A stretch of 64,000 nt of DNA from Podocnemis expansa (lineage: Eukaryota > Chordata > Testudines > Podocnemididae): NCBI GenBank assembly GCA_007922195.1, contig ML682067.1, positions 6,897,702-6,961,701 of the forward strand, given 5' to 3'. Below, one piece after another: positions 54,786-64,000 of this stretch. Position numbers and translations under genes: made by a program. The notes under the pieces were generated by a model that was given only the letters and a program-made list of their open reading frames with translations, was not told the DNA's origin and did no database searches. How positions within the stretch are numbered: position 1 is the stretch's first letter; each line of letters opens with the position of its first letter.

Positions 54786-55852
54786 GAAAAAGATATGATC
54801 ATGACACATCTTTGTGACATGTTTTTCTACCGTGGGTCATCAGTGTATAGCCAATGCCCTACATTAGGAACGTTTTCCAAACCTAAATCCCTCTTTGCAT
54901 TTCAGATATGATACTATACTTAGTATTCAAATATACAGCATCTCATTTCAAAAACTATTCTCTGTTTTTTTTGATTCTGGAATATGACATTGCAGAGCAT
55001 CATGTTAATGTACAACATGACACACTGAAACAGGTTTGAACTAGATTTCAGGATGAAAAGCTGTCTATATAAGGATTGACAATTTTTATTCTCTGACCTT
55101 GACAGACTTCTGATAAAAGTTAAACAAGTATATGTATTGGTTAGAGGAAATGAAGTCACAAACATCCTAAATGACTGAAGAAGTAGAATTTAGATCAGAG
55201 CCACACTGAAATGCAAAGCCTGGTTCTCATGAAGCTTAAATGTGTTTTAAAAGTATCTTGAGATACTTACAATAATTAAAGTTGCTGATAAGTTAAATAT
55301 TATGGATATGAAGCATCAGATGATGAGTTTACCTAAATCAGTTTCCATTAGTGTAACTAAGTAAATTGTTTTCAGTGGGGGTACTCTAGGCTTACACCAA
55401 AGTAGCTGAGAACAGAATCCTGCATAAAAAACAGTTTGACCTAAGTATCAGAAACATGTTTTTCCTAAATTTACTGATGGCTTTGCCATACGTAAGGAAT
55501 TTATCTGCTAAATATTAAAAAGGAGGAGTGTGGATTTATGAGAATGTGAAGCAACATACATTGGAATAAAGAGAGGTTTTTATTTCCCAGTGACTTGCCC
55601 TCTAGCACAGTGATGTGGGGTAAGATTCTTTGGTGCATCTTTACAAGATAGAAGACAGAGCTCACAATATACAGGGAAGATGCATTAAGGCAACCTTAAA
55701 ACATCTTTCTGCCCTTCTGTTCCTGGGCTGCTCCAGGGCTGGTAGAGGCCTTCAGGTTATAACAACTGCCTCAAGCTACCTCATGGGTTGCAATGCTAAG
55801 TGCTGTGACACTAACCCTACCATGCTCCCAACATTAGGCCTTTAAAAGCCAT
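54786..55852. other. Intergenic, nothing recognised
   Basis: AT-rich with short frames only. Confidence 0.5.
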
Positions 55853-56190
55853 CATATCATAGAATCATAGAAGATTAGGGTTGGAAAGGAACTCAGGAGG
55901 TCATCTAGTCCAAACCCCTGCTCAAAGCAGGACCAATCCCAACTAAATATCCCAGCCAGGGCATTGACAAGCTGAACCTTAAAAGCCTTGAAGGATGGAG
56001 ATTCCGCCACCTCTCTAGGTAACCAATTACAGTGCTTCACCACCCTTCTAGTGAAAAAGTTTTCCTAATATTGAGCCTAAACCTCCCTCACTGCAATTTA
56101 AGAACAGTTCTGTCATCTGCCACCACTATGAACAGTCTAACTCCATATTGTCTGGAACCCTCTTTCAGATAATCAAAGGCTGCTATCAAA
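55853..56190 (-). pseudogene. CR1 LINE 3' end, older copy
   Basis: Tail complement TCATAGAATCATAG at 55857, then the complement of the CR1 C-terminus with many stops. It is interrupted at 56190 by another CR1 copy, so it is the older of the two. Confidence 0.8.
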
Positions 56191-57292
56191 TCATAGAATC
56201 ATAGGGTTAGAAGGGACCTCATCTGGTCATCTAGTCCAACCCTCTGTGAAAAAGCAGGATCACTCTCACAAAATCATCCCAGCCAGGGTTTTGTCTAACT
56301 GAGCCTTAAATATCTCCAAAGATGGAGATTCCACCACCTCCCTAGGTAACCCCTTCCAATGCTTTACCACCCTTCTAGTAAGAACTTTTTTCCCTAATAT
56401 CCAACCTCAACCTCCCTAGCTGTAACTTGAAACTATTGCTCCTTGTTCTGTCCTCTGTTACTACTGAGAACAGTTGAGTTCCCTCCTCCCTGGAGCACCC
56501 CTTCAAGTAGTTGAAGGTTGCTATCAAATCCCACCCCCCTTGTCTTTTGCATTTAAAAAAGCCTAGTTCATTGTGCCTCTCCTCATAAGTTGTGTGCTCC
56601 AGTCCCCTAATTATTTTTGTTTCCCTCCTCTGGATTCTCTCCAATTTCTCCACATCCTTTCTGTAGTGGGGCCCAAAACTGCACACAATATTCCAAATGT
56701 GGTCTCACCGGGGCCAAATAGAAGGGAATAATCCCTTCCCTTGATCTGCTGGCAATGCTCCTACTAATGCAGTCTAATATGAACTAGCTGTTTTAGTAAT
56801 TCGGGCACATTGTTAACTCATACACATCTTCTTGTCCACTTAATCCCCAGGTCCTTTTTAGAATTGCTGCATAGCCAGTAATTGCTCATCTACATCAGTG
56901 TATGGGATCCTTCTGTGCTAAGTGTAGAACTCTGCACTTGTCCTTCTTGAACCTCATCATATTTCTTTAGGTCTAATCCTCCAATTTTCTTGGTCACTCT
57001 GTATCCTACTTCTACCTCCAGGGTACATAATACTCCCACCAGCTTAGTCATTTGCAAATTTGCTGATGGTGCACTCCTCCTCATCCTCCAGATCATTAAT
57101 GAAGATTTTGAACAAAACCAGCCCAACACTGACTCCTGGGCTTCTCCACTTGCTACTGGCTGCCAACTAGACACCTACTGGTAGTCATTGACCACTAGCA
57201 GCTTGATGATCTAGCCAGCTTTCTATCTATCTCATAGTCCATTCATTCAACCTATACTTTAACTTGCTGATAGGAATATTGTGGGAGACTTT
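56191..57292 (-). pseudogene. CR1 LINE, longer 5'-truncated copy, 3' part
   Basis: Starts with the tail complement TCATAGAATCATAGGG exactly where the older CR1 is broken. The minus-strand frame 56686-56375 reads [20 protein letters not shown]...[30 protein letters not shown], the CR1 ORF2 region after the RT. The part up to 57292 continues into the RT thumb region with stops. It appears to resume at about 59318. Confidence 0.75.
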
Positions 57293-58259
57293 GAAGGCAT
57301 GGGGTACCCTGACCTTGCAAAGGCAGGTGCAACCAACCCCCACTTTTTATGTCTAGCTTGCCCCAACAGGTCAGGGCAATACAGAGTCTCTGGCCCCTCA
57401 GGCAGGGCCACCACACCAACAGAGTCTCTACAGGTAGGTGAGTGAGCAGTTGGAGGAATCAGGTGTCGGCCACTTTGGGGGTCAGGCAACCACTGGTGGC
57501 ATTGCCCAAGAGGACAGAGAGGAGCAGGTAGGTGCAGTCATCTTCACTGTGTCCCAGTCCAGGGCCCTAGTCAGGACTGCTGAGTCTGACAGGGCAGAAG
57601 GGTCAGCAATGTTCCACCTGCAAAACACTGACCCCGACATCAGGCTCAGGTTGGAGCACCTGGGACATAGCTCCTCTGAGTTACTTCGTACCCCCTCTCC
57701 CAGTGGTACCTGTTCCATCTCATCAGGATAGTCTCCCAGGGGCAGGTTGCAGATTCCCTCTATGTCATCTGGTGCAGCAGGTCTGGCAGTTCATTAGCAC
57801 TGTCTGCAAGGGACAGTTCCACCAGGTCGCACCGACTGGAGTCTCCTCCTGATTGTTAGTGGCAGGCAGCTTTTCCAAGTCTGTGGTCTCAGATGGGATT
57901 ACCAGGCCCTCCAGGCTAACTGGTTCCAGGGGTGCCTCTGGACCCAAGGCTGCTGGTCCTTCCTCTGGGCTGCTGATCCGAGGGGCCTCTTCCCAGTCGC
58001 TAGTATCTAGCCATTCCCCATGGTAGGGACCAGGCACCAGGTTGCATGTGGGAACTGACTCCCAGGCCCTGGGCAATTCCTCCATAAGATATTTGTCCCA
58101 GGGTCCGGGAAGCTCCTGCAGAAGGGAAGAGATGCCCTGCCTTTTGGGGAGCTTGACCTGAAATGACCCTGCCGGTGTCCCTTTTATACTTCCTGTCCAG
58201 CCCCTTAACTTCCAGACTGATGGACAGGTAGCACCCAACTCCTCCCAGCGGTGTCTGGC
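57293..58259 (-). other. Unidentified insert with a 157-residue frame
   Basis: It separates two parts of what reads as one CR1 copy. The minus strand is open from 58238 to 57765 (Pro/Glu/Leu-rich, with LPGPWDKYLMEELPRAWES and SLEGLVIPSETTDLEKLPA) from a TTG; the first ATG is about 50 codons in. Upstream of it, on the minus strand, TATAAAAGGGACACC could be a TATA box. This layout (TATA, leader, acidic Pro-rich frame) suggests the 5' part of a retroelement, but no RT, protease or zinc motif is present, and I do not recognise the family. It abuts the solo LTR at 58260. Confidence 0.35.
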
Positions 58260-59277
58260 TGTGGTGCTATCTGGGTCTAGAGGACTGGTTATGATTATTT
58301 TTCATATTAATATTTCATATTTGTAATCACCTATATGTGATATCTCATGTTTGTCATCAATAGAATGGCTGTAATCTGCTAAGAGTGATTACATGGCTTA
58401 TATGTAGGTATCATATCTGTATTAGAAATTAGAAATCTATTTGTTTTTATTTGTATTCCAAGTTATTTGATCCCAGGCTATTCCAGACTGGCTGTCTACA
58501 AAACTATTGCCACCCTAATTGCCCATTAGGAGCTCCCAGCTGCAGTGGGCCCAAGGAGAAACCTGTTTGATGAGTCACCCAAGCTGACCATGTGACTCAA
58601 CTCCATTTTGATTTGGCAAGGACCCTGAGAGCATGGGGAGGGCAAAAGGGTAATAAAAGCTGGAGTCCCATCTCCATCTTGTCTTCAGCTTTCAGTCTGT
58701 CTGAAACCAATACCCTCCTCTGGAACTATTCTCCTGGGACTGAACAAAGGAGTGGGACCCACTCAGGTGCTAGGTGCATACCAGAGGAATGGGACTAACC
58801 TGCAAACTACAGGATCTTCTTGAATTTGCTTTCTGTGGACTCTAAATCATTTCTATATATGTGATTCACTTTGACCCTTTAACATCTCTCATATTTTGTT
58901 TGTTTGTTTTCTTTTTATATTAAACCTTTAGTTGTAGTTACTAAAGGATTGGCTGGCAGTGTGGTATTTTGGGTAAGATCCAAGCCTATATTGTTCTGGG
59001 AGATGTGGCTGGCCCTTTCAGGTGAGGAGAACCTATTTATTTTAGAGACCCAGTGGCTAGGCAGGGACCAGAGGAACTCATGTGCAATAAAGGGGGCTGT
59101 TTCTATTTAGTTATGCTTGGTGACAACCAGAGTGGAGAATCAGAAGCATGTTGTGTTACTGACTGGGAGACTGGTTTAAGTACCACCCATCAGTAGTTTA
59201 GGGGTTTGGGCCCTGTTTTTGCAGCTTGCCCTGATTTTGGCACATTCAGAGGGTTATCTCAGGAGGCCCAGGTGACA
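58260..59277 (+). mobile_element. Solo LTR of an endogenous retrovirus, copy 3
   Basis: Begins TGTGGTGCTATCTGGG and ends CAGGTGACA. Flanks are CTGGC (58255-58259) and CTGGT (59278-59282), 4/5 identical. It aligns along its whole length with the copies at 1292 and 13022. A TATA-like AATAAAAGC lies near 58655 and a polyadenylation signal AATAAA at 59086-59091, giving a U3-R-U5 order. No retroviral genes adjoin it. Confidence 0.85.
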
Positions 59278-59317
59278 CTGGTCCTTCTCTCCTTGTCTGT
59301 CCCTGAAGAGGGCCATG

Positions 59318-60180
59318 CCTCCTCACTACATAGACCATAATAAAAGCTTTTACAACTTTCCCCACATCCACACAGCCAGTGATTTCATCACTGAAAACAA
59401 TTAGGTTGGTCAGGCATGACTTGCTTTTGGCAAATCCATGCTGACTGTTGCTGATCACTTTCCTCTCATCCAAGTGCCTCAGAATGGATTCCCTCATGAC
59501 CTGCTCTAGGATTTTTCTAGGGAATAAGGTGAGGCTGACAGGTCTGTAATTCCCTAGTTCCTCCTTCTTCTCTTTTTAGAAGATGGACACTATATTTGCA
59601 TTTTTCCAATCATCCTGAAACTCCTTCAATTGCCACAAGTTTTCAGAGACAATGGCTAATGGCTCTGCAATCACATCAGCCAACAGTTTCAGAACCCTCA
59701 GATGAACTTCATCTGGCCCCATAGACTTGTACATGTCCAGCTTTTCTAAATAGTCCTGAACATGTTCTTAACACTAAGGGCTTCTCACCTCCTCCCCATT
59801 CCGTGCTGCCCAGTGCAGTATTCTAAGAGCTGATCTTGTCTGTGAAGACAGAGGCAAATAAATGAATAAATAAGTACTGCAGTTTTTTCCATATTATCTG
59901 TCACTAGGTTGCCTCCCCTATTCAGTAAAGGACCCACACTTTCTCTGATTTTTTTTTTCCGCATGCTAACATAGCTGTAGAAAGCCTTCTTGTTACTCTT
60001 CATTGTCCCTCTCTAGCTGCAACTACAAGTCTGCTTTGGCCTTCCTGGTTTTACTCCTGCATGCCCAAGCATAACTTTTATACTCCTCCTCCTCCAGTCA
60101 TCTGACCAGGTTTTCACTTCTTGTAAGCTTTCATTTTGTGTCTAAGCTCACTGAAGACTTTGCTAAGCCAAGCAGATTGA
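59318..60180 (-). pseudogene. CR1 LINE, 5' part of the interrupted copy (RT region)
   Basis: The plus-strand text (AAAGCTTTTACAACTTTCC, GTTGGTCAGGCATGACTTGC, AGGCTGACAGGTCTGTAATT) is the complement of the CR1 RT palm and fingers. The minus-strand frame 60003-59785 gives NKKAFYSYVSMRKKKIRESVGPLL, the CR1 linker before the RT. It continues the copy at 56191-57292, now split by about 2 kb. Many stops. Confidence 0.7.
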
Positions 60181-60852
60181 CTGTAATATTTGCTGGTTTT
60201 GATCTACATTGAAATGCTTCCTAGGGTATGATCTGTGTAACTTACCTGTTTGCTTTTGCAATGTAATCTTATAGTTTGATGTCAAATATACAATGCAAGA
60301 GGTTCCTTTATGGATGCTCATGTTGTGCTTTACATTATTGTTCTAGTGTCATGTTTTTCGCTGCCTTATGTATGTGTACAGATGTGAGACATGTTCCCAT
60401 GTATTTCAGATGCTTCAGTGGGGAGGGGCAGACACTCGGAGCTGTCTCTCAGCCCATAAACAAATCAGATGCATCACAAAGCCTATGCAAACTACAGGCT
60501 TCAGCCAGATGGAAAAGATCACCTGATCTTAGTACAGAAAGAAAGCGGGCTAAAGGGGGGGTTGAAATAGTTATATTTTGAACTGTTAGAGGCTTTTTGC
60601 CAAACAACCTTCATCTTAAAACATCTTCATCTTCAAGCAAGGATTGGGCCTTATCTACAGAGAGGCAGAGACCAGCTGCAAAACCATCATAGCAGAAGCT
60701 GAGTGGCAAGCTAACCATATTTGTAGTGGAGACTGTAGCTTGAATGCATTTTATATTTTCTTTTGTATGTGATCGAATGCTGACTGCTTTATTACTGGGT
60801 GGTCCTTTGGTTTGCTATATACTCACTTAAAATCATGTTCTAATCAATAAAC
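60181..60852. other. Intergenic, possible LTR-like remnant
   Basis: AATCAATAAACTA just before the next element could be a polyadenylation region, and the text resumes at 61225 (GTTTTGTTTTATCTAAAG). I could not find LTR ends, so this is left unassigned. Confidence 0.3.
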
Positions 60853-60854
60853 TA

Positions 60855-61222
60855 CAGGTAGTCCTCACTTAGTGACCGGGTTCCGTTCCTGAAACCTGGT
60901 TGATAAACGAATTGGTCACTAAACGAGGAGCAGCCCTTACCGGTATTTCAGGCATAATGTACTTTACTGGTAGCGGGTTTTTCAACCATCGGTAGATAGT
61001 TTTAATGTCACCTTTGCATCATTTATAACATTTTTAATATATATTTTAAATGTTTTAAGCTCTAATGTACTGAACTTAGTTTGCATAGTGTACTGTAAAT
61101 ATAGGTAATCTGAGAGAGTTGATGCGAGTTCTCGTACATTGCCATAATACCAACTCATCAGAGAGCCGGTCATAACTCTGAGGGGTCACTAAACGAGTAG
61201 GTCACTAAGTGAGGACTAGCTG
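60855..61222. mobile_element. Tigger/pogo-like MITE with TA duplication
   Basis: The left end CAGGTAGTCCTCACTTAGTG and the complement of the right end, CAGCTAGTCCTCACTTAGTG, match at all but one base, and pairing continues for at least 23 bp. Flanking TA is at 60853-60854 and 61223-61224, the Tc1/mariner target. At 368 bp it has no transposase. Near-identical ends suggest a young insertion. Confidence 0.88.
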
Positions 61223-61224
61223 TA

Positions 61225-62033
61225 GTTTTGTTTTATCTAAAGCTGTGTGGATTTTAGAGATGGTGAATGAACAACAACTGGCTGCATTCCAGTTTCTTTG
61301 ACAAACTGGTGAACCAGTGTCTCTGAGCCTACAGTGATTGGGGACGGGTCCCAATCTCTGCAGGATAGAAGTTCCAGTGTGACATCTGGGAGCTGGGGGT
61401 ATTCGCTGGGGGACTATCCCCTGAGTGGCTGGAGAGCACACCCCTACTACCTGGAACCAATTACACACAGGAGGCTAGTGTGGACTGACCTAGGAAAGGG
61501 AAAGTCAGGGTTCAGGAGTGGCAATAGGGGAGTCACAGCAGCACGCCAGACCAGTTCTGAGAGGAGAATAGCACAGGATGGCTTGTTTGAGCATTCAGTA
61601 AGGTTTCTTTAACACACAGCCAGTTCTTTTGGGCTTCTTTTCCCTTCATTTTGCCTTTCCAGGGGATCCTGCCCATAAGCTCTCTGAGGGAGTCAGTCTG
61701 GTTATTTGAAGTTCAAGGTCCATATCCTGTTGTTCTTCTTCCTGCTTTTTGTCAGAATCCCGCACTCTATGATCTCATGTTCACTGCTGCCCAGGTTACC
61801 ACCACTTCTACTACCCCTGCCAATTCTTCCCAGTTTGGAAGTCCTTGGAGGATACCTTCATTCTTGTTTTTAAAATGCCTGCTCTCAGAAATCCTTTAGC
61901 AACCCACAGCTGGGAACTGCTTGCCTGGTGTCAGCTGGCATAGGTGCCAGCATTGTTTCTTATGAGACTGAGTTAGTGGCCTGCTTCTCCCCCGCCTCCC
62001 ACAATAAGAAGGGGATCTGGTTCCACATTATAA
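61225..62033. other. Intergenic, nothing recognised
   Basis: Short frames at 61334-61612 and 61651-61899 show no domain. The first part may belong with 60181-60852. Confidence 0.4.
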
Positions 62034-62455
62034 CTTTTAGCTTAGAGCACTCACTGGGGATGTAGGAGAGCAAGGTTCAATTCCCCTCTCTGTGTGATTG
62101 GGAGAAAATTTGGATAGGAGTCTCCAATGGTGCATAGGAGAGCTCTCTAACCACTGAGTTGCGTGAAATTCTGACCCAGAGGAGTGTGAATGACTCTATA
62201 TCCCAATGATTTGGGCTTCAGCTAATCAGGTGTGAGACCCAGCATCCGGTCCTTCTGCTCCAATGACTCTTAGTTATTTATCAAAATTGAAACAGATCAA
62301 CAGGAGAGATTGTCGGAACCTCACATCAGCCTAGTATGCAACTCAGTGGTTAGAGTAGTCTCCTGAGAGGTTCATCTCCTTTCTTCCCCACAAGTGGAGG
62401 GGAAAATTGAACCTGGTCCTCCCACAAGTGTACTCTAATCATTGGACTAAAAATA
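62034..62455. repeat. tRNA-like SINE pair in inverted orientation
   Basis: TAGCTTAGAGC at 62038-62048 resembles a pol III A box, and GGTTCAATTCC at 62074-62084 matches the B box at 10 of 11 positions. The unit reads on to CTCTAACCACTGAGTTGC (62147 onward). An inverted copy follows: CAACTCAGTGGTTAGAG near 62339 and ATTGAACC at 62406-62413. It is not a functional tRNA, since no acceptor stem or anticodon arm can be folded. I infer a tRNA-derived SINE duplicated head to head. Confidence 0.5.
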
Positions 62456-64000
62456 TTAAGGTTAGTATCTCTTCTCCTGGCCAAATTTTGAATAGGACCT
62501 GATCTTAGCACACCTCCCAGATTGGCACAGTGCTAAAGGTGGGCTAATGAATGTTTATTATCCCCTAATTTGTGGATCAGACTGGTGTTTAGATGAGAGA
62601 TAAGCACTCAAACACCTAGAGTAAGGCAGCAGGGAGCTTGTTTGGAGAGCCTGGAGGGTTTAGGTGCCTAAGGAATTTGTAGTCTGAAAATTTAGGTGCC
62701 AAATCAACATAGACACCTACAGGATTAGGTAGCAGCTGAGCAGGAATTACATAGACTGCAGGAGAGCATAAACTGGGATGTAGGCCCTTCTATCTGGGGG
62801 CTGGCACTTGGGCCATGGATAGCTACATATACTTCTTGGCCAAGGCTGTTTTTTAAATTACTTAAGAGCTATTCCAGTCAGTGAAGGGGTGGAATTGATA
62901 GGCTCATCAGCATGTAATACTCTTTGATTAGAAGGAGAAGGATTTCAATATTAGATAATCTTCAAAGGTTTGCCTAAGAGAGTGTAGGAGGCCCTTGTAA
63001 AAGTAACAGTATAATTCTCTCTTGGACAATAATGGCAGGGGGCATACTGATGTACGGAGGAGAAGGGAGAGACAGAAATTGCAGTAGATAAGGCAAGAAC
63101 AAGGTTTTAACAGTGAGAAGGAAGAGAAAAGTGTAGATGTGCTGCTGCTGGCTAGATAGAGGAATAATTAGCACAATTGAGAATCTTACCCATGCATTGC
63201 AGGGCCAAGAGTGCATAATGTAGGAAATCAGTGAAGTAAAGAATGTTTTCATTGTTATTTTCTCCACAGCATTTTTGCTGTATTTTGACAGAAGCAAATG
63301 AGTAATTTTTAGTATAAAACTTGATTATGCATTCAAAGCAACTCAAATTAGGAAGTGCTCAGCATTTATCTATCAGCTTCCTTCCTGAATTATACTTCTC
63401 AAGCTTTCTCCAGAAGTCTCAGCTGTGTGGGCTATTTATTCACTCCTGCCCTATTTGTTTATCATTTGAGACATCAGACTTCATTTTTGTGATGTCTACC
63501 TGAAGTGCTGGAGAGTGATACATTTTGGTGGTCTCCCAACATGCACCTTTATTAGATCTTGTGTAATGCAATAATAGCTGCCATTACTAGGAGAGGCATA
63601 ACTTTTTCTTTGGCAGCATCCCAGTGAGCAGGAGACCACAACAAAAAGGAAAACAACTGCCATGGGTAAGTGTACTTTCTGACAAAGATTCTAGAATAAC
63701 AGAGAAATAAACATACATTCATAGAATCACTATCTGCTTTTTTCCAGGGGACTGGACCAGAAAACCCCTTTAGGTTACTGCCAGTCCTAGGATTCTGTGG
63801 TGCTGCCCCCTATGGTAACCTAGAATTAGCCCTTTCTAGCGTTTCAGCTGCTGCTCTTAGTTGGTGGACTGATTTTTCTAAACAATACAAAGTCCATCTA
63901 CATTTCTGTTAACTTTTCTACTCTGAGAGATGACTTTGTATAGATGACATTGTGGAGGAGGAAGTGGATGAGGCATTCTGTGTACAACTAACAGAAGTTT
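62456..64000. other. Intergenic, nothing recognised
   Basis: AT-rich, with chance frames of under 110 codons. No repeat borders or domains seen. Confidence 0.5.

Noticed and set aside
60181..61600. Possible second LTR type interrupted by the Tigger-like element
   Set aside because: AATAAA-like and downstream GT-rich text are suggestive, but no TG...CA ends or target duplication could be found.
62038..62110. Functional tRNA gene
   Set aside because: A and B box-like words are present, but no cloverleaf with acceptor stem and anticodon loop can be drawn, and an inverted copy follows.

Overview
The window is gene-poor vertebrate DNA, most likely from a turtle and possibly a softshell turtle. 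This rests on the repeats: sauropsid-type CR1 LINE tails (TCATAGAATCATAG...), many short inverted-repeat elements ending in GGSTATGTCYACAC, foldback repeats, and a Tx1-type LINE. I infer this from recalled repeat style; no search was possible. No host exon, rRNA, canonical tRNA, CRISPR or bacterial-type operon is visible. Nearly every long open frame is a retrotransposon remnant or lies in GC-rich, palindromic repeat DNA. There is one 400-base assembly gap (6886-7285).

Layout. 1-23 kb: inverted-repeat DNA elements, several with clean 3-bp target duplications; two hAT-like elements with 8-bp duplications; two 1-kb solo retroviral LTRs; a CR1/L3-type LINE fragment with a small repeat inserted in it. 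23.9-32.5 kb: one nearly complete 8.65-kb Tx1-clade non-LTR retrotransposon on the minus strand, flanked by a 4-bp duplication (CTAC). It has a 1.8-kb 5'UTR, ORF1 (RRM-like region, CCHC knuckle, C-terminal domain) and ORF2 (APE endonuclease, reverse transcriptase, C-terminal CCHC). It is dead: several frameshifts, some at long G/C runs, four in-frame stops, and a lost endonuclease Asp. 33-50 kb: more inverted-repeat elements, foldback repeats and CR1 tails. 54-62 kb: hairpin repeats, nested CR1 copies, a third solo LTR beside an unidentified insert, a Tigger-like element and a tRNA-like inverted repeat.

Most interesting: two other loci are built from the same Tx1 lineage with almost everything internal removed. 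At 40980-41480 a 501-bp element joins the first ~470 nt of the Tx1 5'UTR directly to its last ~36 nt, with its own 4-bp duplication (AAAG). At about 50850-54202 a related 5'UTR is followed by four head-to-tail copies (~690-730 bp) of the ORF2 C-terminal/3'UTR segment, with a possible GAGT duplication. The two joints fall at the same place in the 5'UTR, and a GGCTTTTATA box and GGGAACA motif keep the same spacing (80-81 nt) in all three copies. This suggests non-autonomous Tx1 derivatives, one with a multimerised 3' end, that used the machinery of full-length Tx1 elements.
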